Made by a program: the position numbers and the translations under genes. Under the pieces are notes generated by a model. That model was not told the DNA's origin. It saw only the letters and a list, made by a program, of their open reading frames with translations, and did not search any database. A DNA stretch of 64,000 bases from Agrocybe praecox (taxonomy: Eukaryota > Basidiomycota > Agaricomycetes > Agaricales > Agrocybaceae), in contig OZ024848.1 of assembly GCA_964017145.1 (NCBI GenBank), forward strand, positions 508,501 through 572,500, written 5' to 3'. Shown piece by piece: positions 23,501 through 33,541 of the stretch. The stretch's first letter is position 1. Every line of letters starts with the position of its first letter.

Positions 23501-26500
23501 TGTCTTTTCCTTATCCTTATCTGCCATTTCGAGTTGAGTAAAACCTGATAAGGCATCGAAAGAGGATAGCACTTGAGAACCTGATAGCGCCTGAATAATT
23601 TCTGATTGGCGAGGGATAGGGAACTCGTCCGGAATAGTTTGAGCATTTAACTTGCGGTAATCGACTACCAGGCGAGGTTTGCCATTTCTGTAGACCACTA
23701 CTACGGGAAATCCCCAGGGACTAACGGACGGTTCAATGACGCTAGCTTCGAACCACGCGTTAATTTGTTTATCAATGACTTCACGCTTTGCGGGCGAGGC
23801 ACCATACATAGGAACAGAGATGGGTTGAGTACCCGGTTTTAAAGGTACTTCCACGCGAGCTTCAACTTGTCCTAATCGTCCGTTAACTCCAAACGCTCGC
23901 TCGTTTTTCTTCAAGACGAATGCGAGTTTAGTTCGATATTCCTCTGGAATGTCAGGTCCTAGATTTACCAAGGTTGAGACGTCTCCGTGAACCTCGTCAG
24001 TAGCTACAGCAGTGGTTTTAGGTCCCCACGCTTCGTCTTCTTCTAACTTGTCGTTACTCGGTTCTCGTATCGTCGTGGCCGTTCCTAAATCCTGATCTCG
24101 GAGGGTACCAGCTATCACAGCTCTAATCGCGTCGGCGGCAGCAGCCATTTTAGTAACCTCAGGGTCGTCTGACTTGTGTAAAGCCATGGGATCGAGCAAG
24201 TGTCCTACTACGTCCCCAACTCGTATATAAATTGGTCTGGGAGTGGGGTTCGCAATAGGCAGGTAAGGGCAAGCGGAATTAATCCAAGTTGTTGGAGCAG
24301 CTAAAATGTCCGCAGTGTCTGTTCCAATAACGACCTTTTCTACTATCCATTCGCGCTCTTCTCCGAAAGGAGCTTGCACCTTGACATTATGTACCGAGCC
24401 AGCGGCTATGCAGACATCCTGAGCGGCTACTACTGGTGCATCCTTATCTGATTGGCGTGCTTTAGCTCTCGCTCGTCTGACCGCGCGCGACCTCACGAAA
24501 GATTGAGAAGTGAAGGCCTGTCGGATTTCGAAGCCCAAGTCTACACTTTGCGCGGAAGACGCTGGTACCGTATACAATGCTTCCTTCCCTACAAGAACTT
24601 CGCTCTGACCCGTAGCATATCTTCGCAGACCGAGCTCGTAGGTTGTTTGAAAGTCCTCCCCTATGAGCAAGGGTACTCGCATATCTCTAACAACGTACGC
24701 TTCAAGGTCAAATTGCAGATCGGTGCCGTCTTCAGCCGTCGCGAATAAAGAAGAGCGTACATAGCCAAGGACTTTGGCATTACCCGTAAGATGGTAGAGC
24801 TTCATCCGTAATCCCTCCTTGATACGAGGAAGGTTGGGGATCGATTTATAAAATTCTTCGGACATTAGCGTGATGTCAGCCCCCGAATCCAGACGTGTTT
24901 GTACCGGCGCATTCTCAATAGAATGTACACGAGCCTTGATATGTAATGCTCTAGCACCAAGAGATCCCATACCTTCAGGAAGGGCTCGTCCTTTCTTAAT
25001 CTTGACTATTCGTTCTGACGTAGCATTCTCGAAGTTAGGAGCCTCGCTAGACGATGGAAATCTCTTCGGATTTTCTCGAGCGTTGGTTCGTCTTATACGA
25101 CGAGGTAGGAGAGTAGTATTTGCTTGAGTAGGTAACTCCTTTGTTATATTGAGGGCTTCCTTACTAGTCGTCTCAGCGGTTTCACTCGAGTCGTAAGCGG
25201 AGGGAACGTTCTGATTTTGCTCTACAATCATAGCTAAATACTCTCTATCCCATTCTGCTTCCTGGTCCGGTTCCCAATCGACATGTAGCATATTAGCACT
25301 TCGGAGGGCCTCAAATCTACCATAATGCGGACAGTCCCGGAAGAAGTGCTTAGGGCTCGTACAGATGAAACAAGTTCCGTTCGGCAGTTTAGCACTGACT
25401 ACCGAGTCATCTCTGGAGAAGGAATAACCGTCGATCGTTTTTCCTTCAGGAAAACGAGACGAACGAGGTTTGACAGGTCCCTTGACTCGAGACTTGCTAT
25501 TCAAGACATGGGCTTCCTTCGCAGGTTCTTCATTTCCTTCTTCTTCTTCACTGGATTCTTCCTCCTGGACCTTTTCGGTCACCATGGCTCGTTTTTTACT
25601 AAAGTGATATGATCGCGAGGGAGGATTCCTAAGGCGTTCGTTGAGTAAGAAATGACTCTCGAGAGATTGTTGCATGCGAGCAGCAGTGGCTTGTAGCTGG
25701 AATAGTGTAGGGCACGTATAATTATTGAGCGTATGACCCCACTCAGTCGGTTGGGTACGTAAAATTCGAGAGACAGCAAGCGGCCCATCAGCATCATCAG
25801 CGAATAGAAATTGGTGATAGCGGATTCGTCGCTGGAGGAATTGAAGTGGTGTTTCGTGGTCGTGGCTCCGTTGTCGAAACTTCATTTCTTCGAACTCTCG
25901 GGTGCGTTCTTGAACCCAGTTTTCATTCATGAAATGTTCGCGAATCCCTCGCAGTAGATAGTCCCAGTTCTGGCTGAGATAAGTCTGCTCTGGGACAGGT
26001 AGCGTATCCCACCATAATTTTGCTGGACCAGACCATTTGAATGTGGCTAATTGTCCTATTCCCCTTTTCATCCTTTGACCAAGCTTAGCGAATCCGCCCA
26101 TTTCGCTAAGGTACTCGATAAGAGAGTCATTCTTTCCGTTCCAAGCAGGTAAATTAGATAAATTGATCTTGGGATTCATTTGCCATTCTTCGTCAACCGC
26201 GGGCAAGGTAGCTGCAGCTCCGACGGGAGGGGGACCTCCACCCCCGCCCCCACCGCCTCCGCCTCCGCCACCTCCGCCTCGACCAAGATTATACCCGGGC
26301 CAGCCAGTGTAACCAGGAGGCCATCCAGGTGGGCCATTTGGTCCTCCACCAGGGCCATCGGGGTCTCCTGGAGGATCCCCAGGCCCCCCAGGGGGTCCAT
26401 TGTAACCTGATTTATCCTTGGTTTCGGTCTCCTTCGAAGTGACAGCACTGGAGTCGCTCGAACCCGGAGGTCTCTTGAATTGATAACTAGTCCATCCACT

Positions 26501-28033
26501 AACAGGAGGATTTGACACGGTGTTGGTGGGTACGTTCAGAATCCCTCTACGTGTCACTAATGGCCCCCCAGTTTCCATCGAATTGACGTTAGCGTCGAAG
26601 TTGCCCACGCCTGGTAAAGACGATATGGCATGGCGACTGGGGATCGCAGAGATCGACTCGGGCATCGGAATCGTTGGTTCGGTGTTCACGGTTGGTCTCC
26701 TATTCGTCAAGAACGAGCTGATCGAATTGTTAACCACTTCGTTCTGACCGGGATCATGGAGTGGCTTAGACGAGAAGGAGTCGACATGGGCTCGATAGAC
26801 AAATGGGGAGGAGGGTAACGGTTTGGATCCCTTCTCTTCGATTTCCTTAATTAGGGAGGTCCGCGTAGCCAGATTATCCCTGCTGAAACCAGACGGATAA
26901 TCCTCTCGAGCGGCCAGTCGAGCCAGGATGGTCCTCGGTGATGATCGAGCAATTATCGATCGTTCCGAAGGGTTAGACGAATAGTAGGAGGCTACCGACA
27001 CGACATCGTCATTATCCGAAAATAACTTCCTGAGTCTATTGAAGTACTGAGTAACATGCGATACGGCGATTTCACAACGTCGCTGCAAGACCGGCACAGT
27101 TAGCACGAGTTCCGAAGGGTTTCCGTGCCAGGCTAGCATACGAAGTAGGGAGTAGTTCAAGTCCACGGTAAACGAGGCGCGTTTCCCATGGTAGAAATAG
27201 TCCGCTAAAGATTCAAGAATTTGAGAAAGGGCTAGGAGGATCTGCCCAATTTCATGCAGTCGTTCCTTGGGTAACGCATAAAAGGTTTCCTCCGTGGCTA
27301 GGTCGTACGAGATTAAATCAGTAATCCTAACTTGAGATTTGACGAACGACTGGATAGCTTGGGGTAAATTCTCCCAGAAGCAAGCCAGATGCGGAGCGGT
27401 CCACCTAAGAACGACATCCCGTAGCAATATGGCTTCCTCCGCAGGTCTTCCAGAGAGTGAGCCTTCTGAAGCTCCGAATTCTTCAAGAGGATCACGATCG
27501 ATCAAGGGATCGAAAGGGGCATGATACTTCAGCAAGGAAGTATGCAGAGGTTCGTGGAATAGTGGGAGTTCGCTCGCTACCGGTATACCGTGAAATATTC
27601 GCGGATACTCGTCTTCCCTATTGATGCTTTTCCCATTGACAGTGTTGTCCGATCCATTGGTACTATGGGTTCTAAACAAGGAAGAGAGAGACGGGGTCGC
27701 TGAGGCTGAACGGAAACTTTCGTCTCCTCCCACCGAGGATCCATTCGTTGAGCTAGGAGCACCAATTCCCTCGCTTCTGGCGCTAGCAGCAACCGATTCG
27801 GCGAGGTCAAGAATCGGAGCTCCCGCTACTGATGGTAAAGAGTCTCCGACCGTCTGGGGATCAGGAGGCCCTTCCTCTATGGTGACCCTTCGTCTGGAAT
27901 TGTTGGTTCTTCTGGCAGCAGGAGCAGGTAACTCTATTCCAGGGGTGGTCGAACGCGAATTAATCGTATTCCTTCCGCGATTAGAATTGGTTCCGTTGGT
28001 GGAGCTTCGATTGGAGTTCCTCGAGGACGCCAT
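20504..28033 (-). CDS. Gag-Pol polyprotein of chromovirus element A
   Basis: One uninterrupted 2509-aa frame, ATG at 28,033, with no gag/pol frameshift or stop. Order: an unusually long low-complexity N-terminal region (to about 580, rich in Ser/Thr/Asn); a poly-Gly run (about 585-600); a capsid-like region (about 620-830); zinc knuckle CFICTSPKHFFRDC (about 886-899, C-x2-C-x4-H-x4-C); aspartic protease with DSGADITLM (about 1047); reverse transcriptase (about 1390-1600) with YIDDIVVF; RNase H with LYTDASDF and TDHAALQW (about 1690-1860); integrase with HHCC finger (about 2070-2120) and D,D,E core (DLITG, ADRDK, QTEVLNATIEQ; to about 2330); chromodomain (about 2451-2505). It copies the element RNA and integrates the cDNA. 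The chromodomain is known in this clade to steer integration to heterochromatin. All catalytic motifs look intact. Confidence 0.97.
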   Translation of the reverse strand: MASSRNSNRSSTNGTNSNRGRNTINSRSTTPGIELPAPAARRTNNSRRRVTIEEGPPDPQTVGDSLPSVAGAPILDLAESVAASARSEGIGAPSSTNGSSVGGDESFRSASATPSLSSLFRTHSTNGSDNTVNGKSINREDEYPRIFHGIPVASELPLFHEPLHTSLLKYHAPFDPLIDRDPLEEFGASEGSLSGRPAEEAILLRDVVLRWTAPHLACFWENLPQAIQSFVKSQVRITDLISYDLATEETFYALPKERLHEIGQILLALSQILESLADYFYHGKRASFTVDLNYSLLRMLAWHGNPSELVLTVPVLQRRCEIAVSHVTQYFNRLRKLFSDNDDVVSVASYYSSNPSERSIIARSSPRTILARLAAREDYPSGFSRDNLATRTSLIKEIEEKGSKPLPSSPFVYRAHVDSFSSKPLHDPGQNEVVNNSISSFLTNRRPTVNTEPTIPMPESISAIPSRHAISSLPGVGNFDANVNSMETGGPLVTRRGILNVPTNTVSNPPVSGWTSYQFKRPPGSSDSSAVTSKETETKDKSGYNGPPGGPGDPPGDPDGPGGGPNGPPGWPPGYTGWPGYNLGRGGGGGGGGGGGGGGGPPPVGAAATLPAVDEEWQMNPKINLSNLPAWNGKNDSLIEYLSEMGGFAKLGQRMKRGIGQLATFKWSGPAKLWWDTLPVPEQTYLSQNWDYLLRGIREHFMNENWVQERTREFEEMKFRQRSHDHETPLQFLQRRIRYHQFLFADDADGPLAVSRILRTQPTEWGHTLNNYTCPTLFQLQATAARMQQSLESHFLLNERLRNPPSRSYHFSKKRAMVTEKVQEEESSEEEEGNEEPAKEAHVLNSKSRVKGPVKPRSSRFPEGKTIDGYSFSRDDSVVSAKLPNGTCFICTSPKHFFRDCPHYGRFEALRSANMLHVDWEPDQEAEWDREYLAMIVEQNQNVPSAYDSSETAETTSKEALNITKELPTQANTTLLPRRIRRTNARENPKRFPSSSEAPNFENATSERIVKIKKGRALPEGMGSLGARALHIKARVHSIENAPVQTRLDSGADITLMSEEFYKSIPNLPRIKEGLRMKLYHLTGNAKVLGYVRSSLFATAEDGTDLQFDLEAYVVRDMRVPLLIGEDFQTTYELGLRRYATGQSEVLVGKEALYTVPASSAQSVDLGFEIRQAFTSQSFVRSRAVRRARAKARQSDKDAPVVAAQDVCIAAGSVHNVKVQAPFGEEREWIVEKVVIGTDTADILAAPTTWINSACPYLPIANPTPRPIYIRVGDVVGHLLDPMALHKSDDPEVTKMAAAADAIRAVIAGTLRDQDLGTATTIREPSNDKLEEDEAWGPKTTAVATDEVHGDVSTLVNLGPDIPEEYRTKLAFVLKKNERAFGVNGRLGQVEARVEVPLKPGTQPISVPMYGASPAKREVIDKQINAWFEASVIEPSVSPWGFPVVVVYRNGKPRLVVDYRKLNAQTIPDEFPIPRQSEIIQALSGSQVLSSFDALSGFTQLEMADKDKEKTAFRCHLGLWQFKRMPFGLRNGPSIFQRIMQGVLSPFLWLFALVYIDDIVVFSKNWEEHLIHLDKVLGAIALSGITLSPPKCFVGYSSILLLGQKVSRLGLSTHSEKVAAIQELARPRNIHDLQKFLGMVVYFSQYIPFYSFIASPLFALLKKGVRWHWNAEHETAWASAKVALASAPVLGHPIQGIPYRLYTDASDFALGASLQQVQPILVRDLKGTPTYDRLYKAWEAQDPVPSLFPVLIKDVVERRSSDEWADSFDDTTVHVERVIAYWSRSLKPAERNYSATEREALGAKEALVKFQPFIEGEIITLVTDHAALQWARVYENANRRLAAWGAVFAAYPGLRIVHRPGRVHSNVDPLSRMPRVPPHSSPVRDDLVTIMPAEEKQELAQLAEDKGTYSPASRAAFSVCWWEEIVEKSAYPVMTRKQRAEMEAAVSNPIQDVKNDTEDSAEGQSLDLPFEDEDHWTYPVGTKPVEDNLEENWDNRTHLLVSMKPSIIKSFVEGYKTDPFFAKRYVDEQPNPQTVLTPSHFRKGADGLLYFLDADWNAKLCVPRSQVNFVLKWIHDSPFESAHAGYKRFSARLLEVFYWNTMMKDASTFSSSCDVCQKIKVDHRKGVGALRPAHIPARPFATVSLDLITGLPPSGDAKYTAVLVIVDKLTKFAIIVPTHDTLNREGFAKIFVERVANIFGLPERIIADRDKRWSTDFWKSVVSSYGGVMALSSSHHPQTDGQTEVLNATIEQMLRAYVAGNRKSWAEWLSVLAFSYNSSVHSSTTYAPNFLLLGYNPRLSTSSILKEVDPTGRPFLPSQRAEEFIRSIEEVRTLARNSLVLAQEKQAKAYNKGRRPVDDIRVGDLVLVNPHTLKLVDAKGTGKKLVQRAIGPFEVMEKINPVVFRLRLPDTYPMHPVFNVSHLKKYHPSPKELGEREILPSTREFLASPEYEVEAILGHKLSNRKTGNRRMYRIRWTGYGPADDSWVSEYDLRNAPELRREYLSLHNLN

Positions 28034-28355
28034 ACGCCCGGGAGGGGGGAATATAGGAGGATTGAAGCGAAGTGGGCGATACGAAGGAGAGAGGAAGTTT
28101 TTGTACGTGGTAGGGCTTTTTCGAAAATTTACATAGCTCCGGAGAATATCGCTAAGTAGTTATTACGAGCAGTAGACTGAATGAAAGGATTTAACTAGCG
28201 AATTTCCTACGATCGGATCGTCCAGCGAGACATATCGGTAGGATAAAAGGAGTAGCCATGTTACGCGAGTTTGAATAAAAATGAATTGAAATAGCAGAGG
28301 GGATTTCGTGAATTCCTTCGACGCGAGTTTTCGAGGGGGAGAGCATAGGAGATTC

Positions 28356-28461
28356 GAAGATTTTCGGCCTGCGCTGCCATAGGCGCAGCAGACCTTATGT
28401 CTTCAGAAGAATCAAAGATTTTCGGCCAGCGCTACCATAGGCGCAGCAGACCTTATGTCTT
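28356..28461 (-). repeat. 48-bp direct duplication in the 5' leader of element A
   Basis: Copies at 28,356-28,403 and 28,414-28,461 differ at only a few positions. Each contains GGCGCAGCAGACCTTATGTC and a GC-rich inverted stretch (CTGCGCTGCC...GGCGCAGCAG) able to fold. The place between primer-binding site and gag suggests packaging or translation control, which is inference. Confidence 0.7.
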
Positions 28462-28765
28462 TGATCTTCGAACGAGTTTAAGCAGTAGCAGCCCGAAAGC
28501 GCTATCCACTGGGGCTCGTTCTGAATCTCTCCTTTTGCTCCAAGGCCCGGAAAGAGTCCGAAAAAAGTACGAAACTAAGACAGTGCAACCCGAAGGCGCA
28601 ACCGGCTATGTTTCATACGTTCGGATAGGAACAATTGACGCGATTCGAAAGCGCTGTCAACTGCATTCCCCTCGTTCCTTAGCCTTGATCCGTCGAGTCG
28701 TCGGTCGGTCGGTCGTCCCATTTTTCGTTGCGAGAAAGGAGCACCTTCAATGTTAGGATTGAAGT

Positions 28766-28782
28766 CCGCGGTGCCCCCACCA
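28766..28782 (-). promoter_or_regulatory. tRNA primer-binding site of element A
   Basis: On the minus strand TGGTGGGGGCACCGCGG begins one base after the 5' LTR. TGG complements the CCA end of a tRNA, implying a primer tRNA ending in TGCCCCCACCA. Which tRNA this is was not determined; Ala is one guess. Confidence 0.7.
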
Positions 28783-28783
28783 T

Positions 28784-29210
28784 TGTGACGCTAGGCCGTT
28801 CGGGACTTCGAGGCATCGAGGTGCGCGATGGGAGAAGTTGTGAGTAAGGTGTGAGTGAGTGTGACGTTCGTCGGAGCGTCACGGTCAGGCTGTTGTGACT
28901 CTTCAGCTAAAGGCTCCGTCACCCCGAGCGGGAGAGCAGATGACTGGGTGCTCAGCCGGCGAGGGTAGAGTACGACTCTCTGAGCCTTCAGGGATCGCAG
29001 AGGAGTCGGCAAGAAGTAAGATGCATTTTTAGTATACTACCGAACATTATATGTACAAGTAGTTATTATTATCTAATAATACGTTACGCGAGCACGGGCC
29101 GGAAGGGATAAGATAAGATAACGATGGCACGTGCAAGATTCAAGATAAAAATAAGTATAGCGACAAGAAACAAGATACAGCGGACGAATATGTTATACTA
29201 TCCCGTCACA
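28784..29210 (-). repeat. 5' LTR of element A
   Basis: 427 bp, same as the copy at 16,536-16,962 by eye. It should hold the promoter of the element for minus-strand transcription. Confidence 0.95.
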
Positions 29211-29215
29211 AGCGC

Positions 29216-30008
29216 TCTCGTGCCACCTTCAAGTTTGTGATGCGCAGATCGGGTACTTGAGTTTGACTGGTTGATAGGTACTGTTTATCTATATATATCA
29301 TCCGGAGTATGCTCTGCAGGAGAAGAAATAGGTATAAACGCAACAAATATAGAAAATGTCAAAATGAGATAAACAAACGACGCGTCAGGCGCCTATGAGG
29401 CTACACATAGCAAATTCCATAACATGCTATTGTCGGATAATTTAAAGGCAATCCTATACAGCTTAAAATCGATGTTTTGTAACAAAAGAGAGGTTGACAG
29501 TTGAAAGTTGACTAGTTGACTCTCTGGAAGTTATCGGGAGGACTCAAGAGAACAAAGACTAAACATGTACATACAACTAACAAATGCAGTAATAATTGAT
29601 GATGCAGTGATTCACCGTTTCGGACCTTTGGACAAAAAACAACCGTGACAGCACCTACTAGTATGTGCCTCAAAGTTGCCTCGAAGAAATGCTCAAACCT
29701 GGGGCTTTCACGCAATGTTGAACCTCCTGCCCTGTAAACACTCTTTACACAACTCCGTCACGACATCGGGCATGCAAGATGCCTTTGGCATGTCTTTTCA
29801 GGTACTATTTTTTGTGAGGCCAGGTTGACCAGGTCCAACGATCTATCCATGGAGTTTCCTGCACTCTAAGGTAAGAGAAAAACTAAAAGAAAAGAAAAAA
29901 GAAAAGAAAAAAAAACTGTATAAAAGCCTATGCTTGACGAACATAATTTCTTCAGACACACCATACAATCTTCTTTGCATTCACCTGTGAATTCTTCTAA
30001 TCGACACA
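29216..30008. other. Intergenic between element A and the next gene; promoter region
   Basis: No coding signal. It contains A-rich stretches (AAAAG repeats at about 29,880-29,915) directly ahead of a TATA box, and would be the 5' region of the gene at 30,009. Confidence 0.5.
29919..29926 (+). promoter_or_regulatory. TATA box
   Basis: TATAAAAG, 83 nt upstream of the ATG at 30,009, preceded by a long A-rich tract. Good match to a fungal core promoter. Confidence 0.6.
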
Positions 30009-32404
30009 ATGGGTAACCACACTTCACAACCCTCTAAACACGAGGTTACGGAACACCTCAAAGCCAACCTTTTGGAGTCAGCCAAGACCCTCTTGAGATC
30101 TGTGAGTTCAAGCGGTACTTTCGTCGCGTTGATGTCGATCTAAGTAGACTCCTTTTACCTATAGGACTTCAGTCAGGAAGTTGATCCAAACCACCCAGGC
30201 TTGCAAGATACTGTTAAAGCTCTTGCGAAGGCGCAGTTCGCGAAGTCTTTTGGATATGATTGGAGCGAAACTTCAGTCTCTCCTCCGGACATGGACCCGG
30301 TAAACCCTCAGTTCCAGCTGGCGTCGGATTATTGCATCATCTCCGCTGATGAAGACAAGACCCAAGCCATTGCGAATTACGTCGAGCATGATCTGAAGTA
30401 AGTTTGCTACACTCTCTGCCCAATAGCTGCTCCAGGATACGCGCTGAGCTTGTCTATCTGTAGTATTCCAAACCTTGTTGGCTGGATGAAAAGTAAAATT
30501 CTAACATAGATGGATTGGATGGCGCTATACTGATGGTGACCCAACAGATACTGCCAAGGCCGACTTGGCCAGCATTGTTGGAAAATATCTTGCGCACCCC
30601 GTCGATACCATGTGGCACTATGGTCCTGCCACTACTCAGTACGACGCAAAGGAAACCGAAGCAGACTCTTACAAGCTTGATATTTCCCTCGTATACACGA
30701 ATGCCAAAGGGAGCGAATCTGCTGTCGAAGTCTCCCTTCACATTTTTTACTTTGTAGCAGTAAGTAACCTATTGGGGGTCATTATGATTCCTCTATTGAC
30801 GACAGGATCCGGCAGGTTTATTACGCAGTCAAGTCTCCGAAGAACGTCACCTATGCCAAACTCTGTAAAAACGCACATGATGCAGCAGCAGCTCTCCTAA
30901 AAGCACCCCAGGTTAGTTTGGAAGAACTATCTACTTATCGACAGAGATTGACCTACTCTCAGGCCATAGAAAGCGATACCCATCTCAAGACCACTCTGGA
31001 GCAATGGGCAACTGCAGAGAATGGACCTTTCCATAGCGACTTCCAACGTCGCTGGGACGCTAAGCCCATGGACTTTGCCACTGACGAAACATCTCCTATC
31101 AATGTGAAGAACAGTCAGTTGGCCTATTTCAACACCAAGAAACCGGAGAAAGACTTCCTCGAGAAGTATATCGAAGCGAACATTATGATGTATGTCGATT
31201 CTCTCTTTCTTTGCTGCCTCCCGCTCATCAAATTCTCATAGGGGATTCAACCTTCCTGTTACAGGAATGCGAGGTCTCATCTTTTCTGCTTCTGTCCGCA
31301 CCTTTGCTAAATATTATCAGACTGGCTGAAACCATTCCTTGTTGAGAAGTACCAGACCATTCTATCCCAAACCAACACGAGCGGATGGAACGCAATCAAG
31401 GTCGATCAAACATACGGCTTGACAGACGCTTCCATCCGACCTATGCGTTTCAATGGGGAAATTATCTGTTGGGCCAGCGAGGCTACCATTGAAAATGGGC
31501 CGACACAAGTGACAGTTGTCGTGTACTACCTCTATTTCTTGGGCGTAAGTCGTCTTCTGTCGCTAAAATTTTCCCTCGATGTCTGATGATTACTACGACC
31601 TGGTTTTCAGTTTATTTACGAGCTCATGCCTGACCCCATCTACAAGGACTTGAGACGCAAGTTGGTTCAAAATGTTCCTGGAACCGACCAGGTACGTTGT
31701 CTTTATCTGTTTAAATGGCATGGTCAATTTCACATTTACATCTCGCAGAATACTCTTCCGCCTAATATCAGTCCCGACGATCTTCGAAACCGCGTCGAAG
31801 ACTTCAATAAAAGCCGGTTCTTCAAAGCCTATCAAGACAACTTCCCTACGGATATGTTGCCAGAGGATAAGAACAAGAAATACTGGGGAGGATTCTTCGA
31901 GTTCGCCCACAAGAACCCAAGCAAAGACAACGTCAAAATTCAAGTCGCTGAAAAGCTTTTCCAGTACGTTCCTTTCCCCATTATAATATTGCCGGGCTGG
32001 TACTGAGACCAATTCCGCAGACGTGAGTATACGGCGGACCCTGTAATCGGTCACAACCTCCAGCCAGCAGTTTACGACTGGCTTGTGAATCTCTTGACCA
32101 GCCTTTCGAGCGAAACCTACTTGAAGAATCCTAACGAGTGGTATAACTTCTCCAAGCCGAACAACTTTGGGTACATAGGAAAAAAAGATAATAAGCCTTG
32201 GATCCTTACAGTCAAAACAACTTGGGCTTACAGTAATGGAACGATCACGGAGAACGCGCGCGGTGGAAAAACCCTCGACAACTTCTATCTCAGCGTTCTC
32301 ATTGTAAGTCTATTTCTCTTAATCCCGATAAGCGTATTGATTAATGCTCTCAATCCTAGTTGGCCGTTGTGACCCCTGGTGAAGAGAGTGACGATGAAGT
32401 CTAG
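30009..32404 (+). CDS. Unrecognised 589-aa protein made of three 193-aa repeats (12 exons)
   Basis: Exons: 30009-30101, 30165-30397, 30464-30492, 30548-30759, 30816-30911, 30963-31189, 31242-31273, 31321-31544, 31611-31691, 31749-31963, 32021-32303, 32360-32404. All are GT-AG with consistent phase and give 589 aa. I do not recognise the family. Exon ends fall at residues 189, 382 and 575, each just after a hydrophobic strand (VSLHIFYFVA, VVVYYLYFLG, NFYLSVLI), so the protein is three tandem units of 193 aa plus a short acidic tail (EESDDEV). Units 1 and 2 each use four exons of matching size (93/233/29/212 and 96/227/32/224 nt). Unit 3 uses three (81/215/283 nt), as if the third intron was lost. 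The repeat of the 29- and 32-nt mini-exons supports the model. The N-terminus MGNHTS fits an N-myristoylation site. No membrane helix or known catalytic motif is seen. A relative lies at 15,193-16,171. Confidence 0.8.
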
Positions 32405-33541
32405 TTATCTGCACCGCATACTTCTGTTGGAATTTACGCGTCGACCATGTGCGCTCGCACCTAGGTCATATTTATCATATGTTTTCTTTATGTTTGTTCT
32501 TTATTTGTTCCACATATGTTTTATTCCGATTTTCGCCTTGCACACATCTCAGTGTTGTTCCCCAACTCTGAGATGTGAGTACCTCTGTTATATATGTTCG
32601 CACTACCTCATACTGATAGATTACAGTCTTACTGTTTATTCTTAAGTACATATATCTCCATATCATGGCAGACAATAATACATAGAGTCATTTTGAGCCT
32701 TAGCGGTACACATCGATTTATCAAGGTTACTTAAATTCAGAGAAAATTAGGGTGTTATGCCTACCATTACGAGCATTCTTCATCACTTTTAACTTAAACA
32801 GCCTTAGTAAATAATAAATCAACAGTACCCTGTCCATTTTTCCTTTCAAGGAAAGTTCTATGAACTAGATTTTTCATTAGGTCGTGTTGCAGCTCCATTG
32901 TCGTGTTTAACATTGGTTCAACGGTAATATTATAATGTAGAATTTGTTTAGTGCTACTAACTATCGAATAATATATACGGTAAAATGTATCAAGCTGCGA
33001 AGTATTGGAGCAAGGAAAACCCAAATTTATGTGGTAATGGCTCATGACCGACCTTTTCCTTCAAAGTTTGTCTTATTACTTAGGGCTCATCTAGTGCTGA
33101 GAGTGTTGATAACGAGTAGCAGCCGAGTAACATGAAGATAATAAAGACTCGTTCATGCCACGCGCAGCGATTGGCCGGCGGAACAAGCAAAGAGAAGATG
33201 ACACCGAAAAAGCGCCGAGAGTAAAAAAGAAAAACATCATTGAAATGAGAAAATGGATTTAGCACATGCGACTTCGACAACTCCGATATAACTACAGCGG
33301 GCAATGTCATCATGTCGGCATTATCAAGTCAAGCATTTCGTATTCCTGTGTGCCCTCCATCGTGTTATTGGATTTTAGGTCAATAGTCAGCAATCGCGTT
33401 GTAAACTAATTACAAAATACGGTCGACTTTTTTATGCATACCCTTCTTCCTCTTTGTTTGTACTAATACCGTATAAGGAAAGTAATAGGAAGAAACTCCT
33501 TTCCCTTTCTCATTGAAGACTTTCAGCTTCTTGCTTTTCCA
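32405..33541. other. Intergenic, no gene recognised
   Basis: AT-rich spacer between the stop of the three-repeat gene and the stop of the NACHT gene (convergent). It should hold both 3' ends. No open frame with recognisable features. Confidence 0.5.

Larger units (their letters stand above)
16536..29210 (-). mobile_element. Complete Ty3/gypsy chromovirus, element A (12,675 bp)
   Basis: Two 427-bp LTRs (16,536-16,962 and 28,784-29,210), identical by eye, start TGTGACG and end CGTCACA. They are flanked by the 5-bp direct repeat AGCGC (16,531-16,535 and 29,211-29,215). The element reads on the minus strand. In order it has the 5' LTR at the right end, a primer-binding site, a 0.75-kb leader, a single 2509-aa Gag-Pol with a C-terminal chromodomain, a 0.59-kb spacer, a separate 3' ORF of about 974 aa, a polypurine tract and the 3' LTR. 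LTR identity and intact ORFs indicate a very recent insertion. At 12.7 kb it is roughly twice the size of typical fungal chromoviruses (about 5-7 kb), because of a long Gag N-terminus and the extra ORF. Confidence 0.95.

Noticed and set aside
27621..28136. 171-codon plus-strand frame opposite Gag
   Set aside because: Shadow of the Gag-Pol reading frame.
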